DNA of 64,000 nt, taken from the NCBI GenBank assembly GCA_963758335.1, contig CAVWVF010000002.1:186001-250000 (forward strand), in the 5' to 3' direction. Position numbers and translations under genes: made by a program. The DNA comes from Roseiarcus sp963758335. GTDB lineage: Bacteria; Pseudomonadota; Alphaproteobacteria; Rhizobiales; Beijerinckiaceae. The notes beneath the pieces are model-generated. The model had not been told where the DNA came from. It was given only the letters and a program-made list of their open reading frames with translations, and ran no database searches. Each line of letters opens with the position of its first letter. Position 1 is the stretch's first letter. Of the stretch, positions 25,921 to 33,358 are shown one piece after another.

Positions 25921-26739
25921 ATGCCGATCTTCATGGACCGCCATGACATACCCGGCATCACGGCGGAGCACGTCTTCGACGCGCACCGCAAGGACATCGA
26001 GAACCAGGACCGGTACGGGGTCAAATACATGACATATTGGTTCGACCAGGAGCGTGGCTCCGTGTTCTGCCTCGTCGACGCGCCCGACGCGTCCACCGCC
26101 GAGCGAGTCCACCGTGAGTCTCATGGCGAACTCCCAGGCGCCATCATTCCCGTCGATCTTGCCGCGGTCGAGGCGTTCCTCGGCCGCATCGGCGATCCGC
26201 GCGCGGCCCCGGGGGCTGCCGCGCCGGCGATGGATGCCGCGTTACGCGCCGTCATGTTCACCGACATCGTCGGTTCGACCGAGATGACGGCGCGCCTCGG
26301 CGACAGCGCGGCGCTCGAACTGGTGCGGGCGCACGACGCGTTGGTTCGGCGCGGGCTCGAGGCGCACGGCGGGCGCGAGGTCAAGCATACCGGCGACGGA
26401 ATTATGGCCTCGTTTGACAAAGTGACGAACGCCGTGCGCGGCGCAGCCGATATCCAGTGGCGCTTCGCCGCTTACAATGCCGAGGCGTCCGAGAGCTTGA
26501 GCGTTCGGATCGGCATCCATGCCGGCGAACCGATCGAGGACCATAACGACCTGTTCGGCGCGACGGTGCAGCTCGCGCACCGGCTGTGCAGCGAAGCGGA
26601 GGCCCATGGCATCGTCGTCTCCGGACTCGTGCGCGAACTGTGCGAGGAGGAAGCGGTGCGTTTCGTCGCGCTCGGCGAGCGGCGACTGAAGGGCTTTGCC
26701 GAGATGGCGCCCGTGTTCCGGTTTGAATGGCGGAACTGA
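25921..26739 (+). CDS. DUF4242 - class III adenylate/guanylate cyclase fusion
   Basis: 272 aa. Residues 1-90 resemble the SCO4226/DUF4242 nickel-binding ferredoxin-like domain (MPIFMDRHDIPGITAEHVFD, ESHGELPGAIIPVD). Residues 100-270 are a class III cyclase: AVMFTDIVGSTEMTARLGD with the first metal Asp, REVKHTGDGIMASFDKV with the second, and VRIGIHAGEPIEDHNDLFGA. It lacks membrane segments. GGGGAGAA precedes the ATG. Output would be cAMP or a related nucleotide. The DUF4242 part may sense metal. Confidence 0.85.
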   Translation: MPIFMDRHDIPGITAEHVFDAHRKDIENQDRYGVKYMTYWFDQERGSVFCLVDAPDASTAERVHRESHGELPGAIIPVDLAAVEAFLGRIGDPRAAPGAAAPAMDAALRAVMFTDIVGSTEMTARLGDSAALELVRAHDALVRRGLEAHGGREVKHTGDGIMASFDKVTNAVRGAADIQWRFAAYNAEASESLSVRIGIHAGEPIEDHNDLFGATVQLAHRLCSEAEAHGIVVSGLVRELCEEEAVRFVALGERRLKGFAEMAPVFRFEWRN

Positions 26740-26814
26740 ATCGACGGTCTTGAGGCGGAGGCGCGTGAAGCGCTCCAGCGCCCCTTGCATTGGCCGTTTC
26801 GGCTCCAAGCCAAC

Positions 26815-26871
26815 GGGTCGACTTCTTCGCGCCTCATCGCCTTGATGTTGGCGTTGCAAGGCGAGCGCTGA
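26815..26871 (+). pseudogene. 3' scar of the FixJ-type regulator gene
   Basis: Encodes STSSRLIALMLALQGER and a stop, matching the last residues STSRLIALMSAL of the regulator ending at 23753. Nothing of the rest of the gene is present upstream. Confidence 0.6.
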
Positions 26872-26890
26872 TGGTTCAGCAGGCGTCAGA

Positions 26891-27562
26891 TCAGGTCACT
26901 GTCCCTGCCGAGGCCTCGCCAGCCCCATCCTCCTTCTCGCCCTTCGCCACAATCCGCAGCAGGTCGTCCCACAGAGGCCGCTGAAGCGCGAGCGCATTGG
27001 CCGTTTCGGCCGAGAGCCATTGGTCGACTTCGTCCATCGTCGTCAGGATGACCGGCATGGCCTTGGGGTGAACCGGCGCGACGATCGCGTTGGCTTCCGT
27101 CGTCAGGAAGCCGAAGACTTCATGATCGCCCTCGACCGGCGCGCTCTTCGGGCCGCGCGCGCCGCGCCACAGCGTCCAGAGGCCGGCGAAGGTGAACAGC
27201 GGTCGGTCATTGCCGAGCGCGAACCAGGTCGGCGTCTTCTTCGGCTTCGTGTCGGCGTATTCGCAGAACGAAGTCGCCGGCACGATGCAGCGTCTGTCCT
27301 GCCCGAGCCATCCGCGCCAGTGCGGGCTCTTCCCGTTACGGATATTCGTCACGGGCGCGCCGCCGAACTGCGGCGGCCCGGGCATGCCCCAGCGCGCCAT
27401 CACGAGCTCGCGCCCGCCGTCCGCCGCAACGCGGACGATCGGCGCGAGCTGGTCGGGAAAGACCGCGGGCAGCGGCGGCAGGTCGCCGGCGTGGTCCCTT
27501 TCCACACGAAAAAGGTCGCGGATCGCCGACTGGCCTTTGGTGACGCTATAGAGGTTGCACAT
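26891..27562 (-). CDS. SRAP / YedK-HMCES family abasic-site protein
   Basis: 223 aa beginning MCNLYSVTKGQSAIRDLF, with the catalytic Cys at position 2 after Met removal. Conserved WGMPGPP, NIRNGKSPHWRG, RCIVPATSFCEYA and the His in VAPVHPKAMPVIL follow. The family forms a thiazolidine crosslink with abasic sites in single-stranded DNA, shielding stalled forks. The start at 27562 is fixed by the Met-Cys requirement; longer upstream frames are not relevant. Divergent from chaC with 12 bp between starts. Confidence 0.92.
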   Translation of the reverse strand: MCNLYSVTKGQSAIRDLFRVERDHAGDLPPLPAVFPDQLAPIVRVAADGGRELVMARWGMPGPPQFGGAPVTNIRNGKSPHWRGWLGQDRRCIVPATSFCEYADTKPKKTPTWFALGNDRPLFTFAGLWTLWRGARGPKSAPVEGDHEVFGFLTTEANAIVAPVHPKAMPVILTTMDEVDQWLSAETANALALQRPLWDDLLRIVAKGEKEDGAGEASAGTVT

Positions 27563-27574
27563 GAACGGGGAACC

Positions 27575-28198
27575 ATGCACCAACGGCCGGACGAGGAAAG
27601 GGTACAGGGGATGCTGGTCTGCGCGCAACTTGCACGAGCCGACTTCGTGGCCGCGTCCGGCCCGGAGCCTTCGCACGGCGAGCTGTGGGTGTTCGGCTAC
27701 GGCTCGCTGATGTGGCGGCCCGGATTCACTTATTCTGTTCGCTGCAAAGCGATGCTGCGCGGCTGGCGCAGATGCCTCTGCATCTATTCGCACGTCTATC
27801 GGGGAACGCCCGACCGGCCCGGTCTCGTGCTCGGCCTTGACCGCGGCGGCGCGTGTCCCGGCGTCGCCTTCCGGGTCGAGGCGCCCTTACGCGAGCCGAC
27901 GATCCGCTACTTGCGCGAGCGGGAGCAGCCGACCGCAGTTTACCTCGAGCGCACGGTCCCGATCGAACTTGAGAGCGGCGAGCGGGTGAGCGCCCTGACT
28001 TTTGTCGCCGACAGGCTGCATCCGCAATATGCAGGACGCCTCACCCGTGAGGCGATGCTCGAACGCGTGCGCGCCGGGATTGGCGCGTCGGGCGACAACG
28101 CGGCCTACGTGACCGAGACCCACGATCACCTGGTCGCGATCGGCGTCCGCGACCGCGACCTCGAATGGCTCAGCGCACGCCTGCGGGAGATATCATGA
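27575..28198 (+). CDS. chaC: ChaC-type gamma-glutamylcyclotransferase
   Basis: 207 aa from ATG 27575 (GGGGA five bases upstream); ATG 27611 is an alternative. The ChaC substrate loop ELWVFGYGSLMWRPGF is near residue 45, then RGWRRCLCIYSHVYRGTPDR, the catalytic Glu region YLEREQP-type (LREREQPTAVYLERTV) and a typical end DHLVAIGVRDRDLEWLSARL. It cleaves glutathione to 5-oxoproline and Cys-Gly, tuning thiol redox state. The cytosolic enzyme is intact. Confidence 0.9.
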   Translation: MHQRPDEERVQGMLVCAQLARADFVAASGPEPSHGELWVFGYGSLMWRPGFTYSVRCKAMLRGWRRCLCIYSHVYRGTPDRPGLVLGLDRGGACPGVAFRVEAPLREPTIRYLREREQPTAVYLERTVPIELESGERVSALTFVADRLHPQYAGRLTREAMLERVRAGIGASGDNAAYVTETHDHLVAIGVRDRDLEWLSARLREIS

Positions 28199-28211
28199 GC
28201 GCTGCGAGCGA

Positions 28212-28244
28212 AAGCGCAATGCGGCGGAAGTCGGCGGCGTCGAC
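28212..28244 (-). pseudogene. 5' scar of a YjbR/MmcQ gene
   Basis: Thirty-three bases match 31096-31128 with two differences and encode VDAADFRRIAL on the minus strand. The rest of the gene is absent. From 28245 to 28655 I see no supported gene. Confidence 0.65.
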
Positions 28245-28655
28245 AAGGGCTCTCTCTCGTCTTGAACGCTTCAACGGCAGAAGCGGAATCTGTTCCGGGA
28301 ACGGCGGATAAGACCGAGCGGTCGCGGCCAACGATGAGGCCGAGAGGGGTTCCTTTGCCGTCGCTTGCCGCCCAGAGTGTCGCCGCCGAAGTCTACCGCC
28401 ATTATAGCGGACAATTTGCGGGTTTCGCGAATCCCGCACCTCAAGCAGTGGCAAACGACGGCCTTTTACGGTTCCGCGAGCGCTGGGAAATTTCGTACCC
28501 AGACTGAACCAGTTCGGATAGGGCGTCGGTTCTTGTGGCGATGGCGGCGAGTTTTGGCGTATGGGCAGCAAACCACGGGCGTTGATCGGGGACTGGCGCG
28601 CCGGTTTAGGTCGAAGTTCGTGTTCCCTGTTGGCTCGCTCTTTCGTCTGCGAGTG

Positions 28656-29180
28656 TCACACCGGTCGCCATTGGGTCATAGCGGCGATGAAGATATCGAC
28701 GGCGGAGAAACGGTCGCCGAGGAACCATGGCGCCGCGGCCGCGGCTTCCAAGATACCCCAGAGCCGCTTCGCGTAGGCGTCCACATTGGCGCGGAAAGTC
28801 GAGCGGCCGATCTCGCCGCCGACGAACCGTGCGGGGTCGTCGGCATAGGTAAAGGTCGGGTAGATATTGGTGACAATGAAAACGAGCCAGCGCAGAAATT
28901 GCGCGCGCTCGGGTGCGGAGGGTTCCGGCACCAGGTCGGTTCGCCCGGTGATGTCGGCTAGCAGCAACGTGATGGCCGCACTTTCGGTCATCACCGTGCC
29001 GTCCGGCAGAATCAGGGTCGGGATTTGGGCGATCGGGTTGGCCGGCAAAAGCTGGTCACGGGCGTGTGGTTCCTTGAACAAATCACCGACAGCCTCGGTT
29101 TGGTATTTCAGCCCGTACCAAGCCAACTGGGTTTCCACCAGAACCGAACCCCAGCCAGCGCGCGGAAACAGACTATACAT
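28656..29180 (-). CDS. glutathione S-transferase, C-terminally short
   Basis: 174 aa. Thioredoxin-like N-terminal domain (YQTEAVGDLFKEPHARDQLL, ANPIAQIPTLILPDGTVMTE, ESAAITLLLAD) and most of the helical domain (WFLGDRFSAVDIFIAAMTQW). It stops at WRPV, about 30 residues before the usual GST end, where a WRPGRDWF-type continuation is expected. The start segment MYSLFPRAGWGSVLVETQLA is also slightly atypical. A truncated, possibly non-functional enzyme. Confidence 0.75.
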   Translation of the reverse strand: MYSLFPRAGWGSVLVETQLAWYGLKYQTEAVGDLFKEPHARDQLLPANPIAQIPTLILPDGTVMTESAAITLLLADITGRTDLVPEPSAPERAQFLRWLVFIVTNIYPTFTYADDPARFVGGEIGRSTFRANVDAYAKRLWGILEAAAAAPWFLGDRFSAVDIFIAAMTQWRPV

Positions 29181-29438
29181 TTTCCGCCTCTCTCATTGTT
29201 TGCCGCAGCTATGAATTTGGTGCGCCAATAGGCTCAACAAGGAATCCCGGAAAGGGTTCTTCGCCACGCCGTCGGCGAACGCATCTGCGCCAAGGCGACG
29301 TCGAGAGATCTTGAGCCGGGCGTCTCGGTTCGATGCGAGCGGAGGGCAATGAACAGCGCATCGATGCGCCTCATCGCCTTCGCTGTCGTTGGCGGGTCGC
29401 GGCTTGCGATAGACGCCCGAGGCTTGTTCGGGCTCAAA

Positions 29439-30323
29439 TTAGGGCTGCGGCCCGAAAAGGCGCGGCTCATGCTCGGCGCGAAACACATTGCTGTAGACGC
29501 CGTTGATCCATTGCCGCCCGCTCGACGTCACGTTCAGGTAGCGGATGGCGTCCTGAATGTGCGGAGACACCCTGTCCCAGTAGAATTGCGGATATTTGTC
29601 GACTAGGTCCGCCGGCGATCCATAGCCAAGCTGTCTGTTTAAGCCGATTTCCTCGAATTCGTAGTAGAGCGCATTGGCCTTTCTTAGATAACGCGGATCG
29701 CCGAGCTGACCGATCAGGTCCGCGGCGCGCAGCAGCGCCGCCCATTCGTCGATGCCGTGGTCATCTGACGGTGATGGGAATGGAAAGCGCGTGTGCTCGA
29801 TCGCGCTTGCGATCAGCGCGCCGTCGAGCTCCTCGACCGCTGCGAAGCGATCCAACACGAATAGCTTAGACCGTTCGACGTGATATGGCGCGAGCGCGGC
29901 GTCGGAGGAGCCGCGCGGCAATGAGACCTTTCGGCCGTCGGCATCGACGACCAACCCGTCGTTCCCGTCCCCTTTGACGATCCCGCGGACGTAGCCGATG
30001 TCGTGCGTTAGGCAGGCGACGATGAAGTTCGAATAGTCGGCTGGGGTCGAGTCCGTCAACAGCGCGCGCCCTTTGAAGATGTCGTGGCCCGCCAGGGTGA
30101 TGAGCATAGTATGCTCGACGTTGTGATAGAGGGCGTCGCTGTTGCCGATGCATTCGAGCGCAAGCCGCGCCGCGAACGGAATGATCTCCGCCAGGCGCGC
30201 ATGCGAGGCCCCAAAACGATCCCTCATATCGGCGGCCAGGAATGAGCCTAGGGCTTCTGCCGCCAGCTCGGGCAAGGTGATCATGGATCGCGCCGACGGT
30301 CGAAGGGCGGGCGGATCGATCAT
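29439..30323 (-). CDS. HD-domain metal-dependent phosphohydrolase
   Basis: 294 aa (ATG 30323; ATG 30284 also possible). HD-superfamily metal ligands are visible in YHNVEHTMLI and CLTHDIGYVRG, with a later IEHTRFPFPSPSDDHGIDEW and LLRAADLIGQLGDPRYLRKA. The family hydrolyses nucleotides or cyclic nucleotides. No fused signalling domain. A broken GST and a YjbR gene flank it, with no obvious operon. Confidence 0.82.
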   Translation of the reverse strand: MIDPPALRPSARSMITLPELAAEALGSFLAADMRDRFGASHARLAEIIPFAARLALECIGNSDALYHNVEHTMLITLAGHDIFKGRALLTDSTPADYSNFIVACLTHDIGYVRGIVKGDGNDGLVVDADGRKVSLPRGSSDAALAPYHVERSKLFVLDRFAAVEELDGALIASAIEHTRFPFPSPSDDHGIDEWAALLRAADLIGQLGDPRYLRKANALYYEFEEIGLNRQLGYGSPADLVDKYPQFYWDRVSPHIQDAIRYLNVTSSGRQWINGVYSNVFRAEHEPRLFGPQP

Positions 30324-30772
30324 CTTCCGGCCGTCGACAATCTCGGTCGCTCGACAACCGCTGACCTCGATGTTCTTGCGGACGATGGCCTAGTCCTCTG
30401 GGTGGAGTTGACACCAGCGTTGCGCTTGAGCTGGCGGCGCCGCGCGGCTACGCGCGGCTGCTGCCGCCGAACGCCGGCGGGTCTCGCTCGATCAGCGCGA
30501 AAATCCATTGCCGCCTCCACGAGGGGGTCCGCACGCGCGCCCAAGTACGGAGCGATAATATGACGCCGGGTTACGCGGTCAATGGTCAGCAAAGCGGCGG
30601 TAGACGCGCGAGGCATTCGCCATTTCCTTGCTTTGTCGGCCGCCAAGTGTTTGATCTTGACCACTAGCGGCTCGAGCCAGCGACAAAAGGCGCCACACTT
30701 CGTCCTCACCAGCGATCCGAAGCATGGAGTCCCCCGGCGCGACGAGCCGACCCGCCCGGCCCGGCCGCGCGC
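30324..30772. other. 450-bp intergenic region
   Basis: No convincing gene. One minus frame (30582-30725) reads MLRIAGEDEVWRLLSLARAA and might be a short remnant, but has no ribosome-binding site. A GC-rich inverted segment CGCGCGGCTACGCGCGGC lies near 30450. Confidence 0.35.
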
Positions 30773-31132
30773 TCAACCGCGCCCAATTCGAGTCCGCCCG
30801 GCAGCCGCGCCGCGGCGGGGCGGTTTCGACGACCCGCGCCGCCAAGCCATCTCCAGGGCGACCCTGAGCTCCGCTTCGCTGAGCGCGGCCAGCGTCGCGC
30901 GGGTCCACCCCTGCTGGCCCCAGGCATTGTCGAGCGGGGCGAAGGCGTCGGGAGCGACCGCGCATTTGAGCGCCTGGTCGTCGGGCGCGAACTTGATATT
31001 GGCGGTCAGCCCGTCGGGCGCGAGGGTGGCGAAGGTGACCCGCGCCTTGAAGGCGCGCCGGTCGAAATGCGGATATTCACCCGTCCCGTCGAACAAAAGC
31101 GCGATGCGGCGGAAGTCGGCGGCATCGACCAT
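30773..31132 (-). CDS. MmcQ/YjbR family DNA-binding-like protein
   Basis: 119 aa from MVDAADFRRIALLFDGTGEY. Conserved PHFDRRAFKARVTFATLAPD, IKFAPDDQALKCAVAPDAFA and WGQQGWTRATLAALSEAELR fit the CyaY-like YjbR fold. The tail is basic and probably extended. The start at 31132 is preferred because homology starts there. A short duplicate of its 5' end lies at 28212-28244. Biochemical role of the family is unsettled. Confidence 0.85.
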   Translation of the reverse strand: MVDAADFRRIALLFDGTGEYPHFDRRAFKARVTFATLAPDGLTANIKFAPDDQALKCAVAPDAFAPLDNAWGQQGWTRATLAALSEAELRVALEMAWRRGSSKPPRRGAAAGRTRIGRG

Positions 31133-31300
31133 GAGCGCTCCGGCGGATCGCTTGACCGGCTGCATGGTATGATTCAAATTTGGCCCCGGAAGGGCCGAGG
31201 AGATCGAGCGTCCCTTCCGCGGCCGTCGCGACTTCGGCGGCAGCGCCTCGAAACTGGCTGCGTCCCGCGTCTCTCGGATCTTCGCCGCCTGCCCGCGACC

Positions 31301-31498
31301 TCATTCCGGGGGCGCCCGCTTCGGCTGAGCCGCCAGCGCCCGGGATATTCGGGACTGCAGGAGCTCCAACGTATGGACCCGCATCGAAATGGCGACGTTG
31401 GGACGATCGTCAATCGCGGTCAGGAACGACAGGACAGCGATGTCGCCCTCGACGAGAACATCCACGCTACGCGCGTGGAGAATCTCCTGCGGCTCCAT
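31301..31498 (-). CDS. small conserved-looking hypothetical protein
   Basis: 65 aa beginning MEPQEILHARSVDVLVEGDI, then AVLSFLTAIDDRPNVAISMR and LLQSRISRALAAQPKR. AAAGGAGG five to six bases before the ATG is one of the best ribosome-binding sites in the region and decides the start. No signal peptide, no known domain. About 970 bp of apparently noncoding, repeat-bearing DNA separates it from xthA. Confidence 0.6.
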   Translation of the reverse strand: MEPQEILHARSVDVLVEGDIAVLSFLTAIDDRPNVAISMRVHTLELLQSRISRALAAQPKRAPPE

Positions 31499-32008
31499 GC
31501 TCAACCTCCTTTGCGGCCGACACATGCGATCATCGGATAACATTCAACGTCGAGCAAAATGTGTTTAGAATCAAGCTGTTTGGCAGCCGCTTTGATCCTG
31601 CAGCCGTCCGGTGCCTCAGCGATCCTTCAGAGCGGAATATTAGTCAATGATTTCAATATCTTATTGCCTTATTGGAGAAGTTTTCTTTGCAAAGTTCGGA
31701 AAACGGGCATAGAATGCCTCTATCGTCCGCTTCTTGCAGGTGGAAGCCCGCCTGGGCCGGGGCGTGACTGTCGGCCGCTCATCGGCAGGTTCGACTACGG
31801 CCGGCGTTTGCATGGAATGGAAATGGCGCCGCAACCGATTGAAAAGATTGATTCCGCGCCCGAAGATGGTGCCCCTCCGCGAGGGCTTAGCGGAGAGGCG
31901 AAAGTATCCGCCGCGCGGTCTTCTCCCGCGGCAGAGCATGGCCTCTTGGAACTTTCCATTGGAAACGTTGGAATCGAGGCTAACCCTTTGAAAAATCGAG
32001 TATGGCGT

Positions 32009-32071
32009 TTGGATTTCCTTCCATCCGGCTTGGATTTCCTTCCCTTGGGCTTGGATTTCCTTCCGGCCGGC
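32009..32071. repeat. 3 x 21-bp tandem repeat
   Basis: TTGGATTTCCTTCC recurs at 32009, 32030 and 32051 with variable last bases. On the minus strand it would read KEIQ repeats. There are no spacers, so it is not a CRISPR. Confidence 0.85.
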
Positions 32072-32177
32072 TGGGCTCGGACGCCTTTCGCTCCAACCCA
32101 GGAGAGAGGCGCGCTTCAGGAGGACGCAATCCCGGCCCGTCGAGGGCGGGGCCACCCGGCTGGTCGGAGTGACAGCT

Positions 32178-32337
32178 TTTGGCGCCTATCGCATTGAAAT
32201 CGCTCGCGCACGTCCAAAGCTGCGCAGTTCGAAAGTGGCGGGCGACTCGCCCGCTGAGCGGCGACCCGAGACTACGCGCAGGGACGCAGGGACAGGTTTG
32301 GCGCCTATCGCATTGATATCGCTCGCACGCGTCCAAA
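32178..32337. repeat. 41-bp imperfect direct repeat pair
   Basis: TTTGGCGCCTATCGCATTGA starts both copies (32178-32218, 32297-32337). They end CGTCCAAA and differ at three or four positions. Spacing start to start is 119 bp, about 11 helical turns. Confidence 0.85.
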
Positions 32338-32487
32338 ATTCCATGGGACCGAGGCAGCGGGCGCGGCGGCCGGCAGACCCGCAGGAGCCGCTCTCAGCGC
32401 GGAGGCGCTTGTGGGAAAGCGCCCGCCGGCTCTTGCGTTAATCCTCGGGGCCGGGATTGTGGCGTGCTTTGAACTTCGAGGCCGTTC

Positions 32488-33294
32488 TTGGACTTCTCTG
32501 TCGCCACGTGGAACATCAATTCGGTCCGGCTCAGGATCGACCTCGTCCTGCGCTATCTCGCCGAGCACAAGCCAGACGTCCTTTGCCTGCAGGAGACGAA
32601 GTGCCCCGACGCCAACTTCCCGTCGGGCGCGTTCCGCGACGTGGGCTACCCACATATCGCGATCAGCGGCCAGAAGGGCTACCACGGCGTGGCGATCGTC
32701 TCGCTGATCCCCTTCGCCCACTCGTCGGTGCGCGATTTCTGCGCCAAGGGCGACGCCCGCCACCTCCGCGTCGTCCTCGACGGCGCGGCGAGGGACGTCG
32801 AACTGCACAATTTCTACGTCCCGGCCGGCGGCGACGAGCCGGATCCGGAGGTCAACCCGAAATTCGCCTACAAGCTCGCCTTCGTCGACGAGATGGCCGA
32901 GTGGGCGGCGGACGACAAGGCGGCGGCCCGCCGGGCGATCCTGGTCGGCGACCTCAACATCGCTCCGCTCGAGCACGACGTCTGGAGCCACAAGGCGCTC
33001 CTCAACGTCGTCAGCCACACGCCGGTCGAGGTCGAGAAGCTCAAGCGAGCGCAGGCCGCCGGCCCCTGGGTCGACGCGTTGCGCAAGTTCGTCCCCGATG
33101 ACCAAAAACTCTACACTTGGTGGAGCTACCGCTCACCCGACTGGTCCAACGCGAACAGGGGGCGACGGCTCGACCACGTCTGGGTGAGTCCGGCGCTCGC
33201 GCCGACGCTGAGGTCGATGGCGGTGCTGCGCGAAGCCCGGGGCTGGGAGCGCCCTTCCGACCACGCGCCGGTCAAGGCGACTTTTTGCCTCTAG
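32488..33294 (+). CDS. xthA: exodeoxyribonuclease III
   Basis: 268 aa, complete EEP-fold AP endonuclease. VATWNINSVRLRIDLVLRYL has the catalytic Asn, DVLCLQETKCPDANFP the metal Glu, HNFYVPAGGDEPD the Tyr, ILVGDLNIAPLEHDVW the Asp-x-Asn, YTWWSYRSPDW, and SDHAPVKATF the final Asp-His. It repairs abasic and 3'-blocked DNA ends. Normally next to lolA in relatives, here far from it. Confidence 0.95.
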   Translation: MDFSVATWNINSVRLRIDLVLRYLAEHKPDVLCLQETKCPDANFPSGAFRDVGYPHIAISGQKGYHGVAIVSLIPFAHSSVRDFCAKGDARHLRVVLDGAARDVELHNFYVPAGGDEPDPEVNPKFAYKLAFVDEMAEWAADDKAAARRAILVGDLNIAPLEHDVWSHKALLNVVSHTPVEVEKLKRAQAAGPWVDALRKFVPDDQKLYTWWSYRSPDWSNANRGRRLDHVWVSPALAPTLRSMAVLREARGWERPSDHAPVKATFCL

Positions 33295-33358
33295 CGGCGA
33301 GGGTCGGAGGCGAAGGACTTATGGTCCGGCGCTGATGCCGGGTTGTCGGGGGGATTGA

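Larger units (their letters stand above)
31500..32487. other. long intergenic region with repeats
   Basis: Open frames here are low-complexity or follow short repeats, and none is supported. The segment contains three 21-bp tandem units (32009-32071) and a 41-bp imperfect direct repeat (32178-32218 and 32297-32337). Around 31640-31700 it is noticeably AT-rich, compatible with promoter or foreign DNA. Confidence 0.5.

Noticed and set aside
24442..26124. 560-codon minus-strand frame opposite the FAD oxidoreductase
   Set aside because: Mirror frame of a high-GC gene; no start signal, and the plus strand encodes clear families.
30579..30725. Small minus-strand gene MLRIAGEDEVWRLL
   Set aside because: No ribosome-binding site and no recognisable domain; kept only as a remark.
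31559..32197. 212-codon plus-strand frame before xthA
   Set aside because: Contains the 21-bp tandem repeat and low-complexity tails; no ribosome-binding site or family resemblance.
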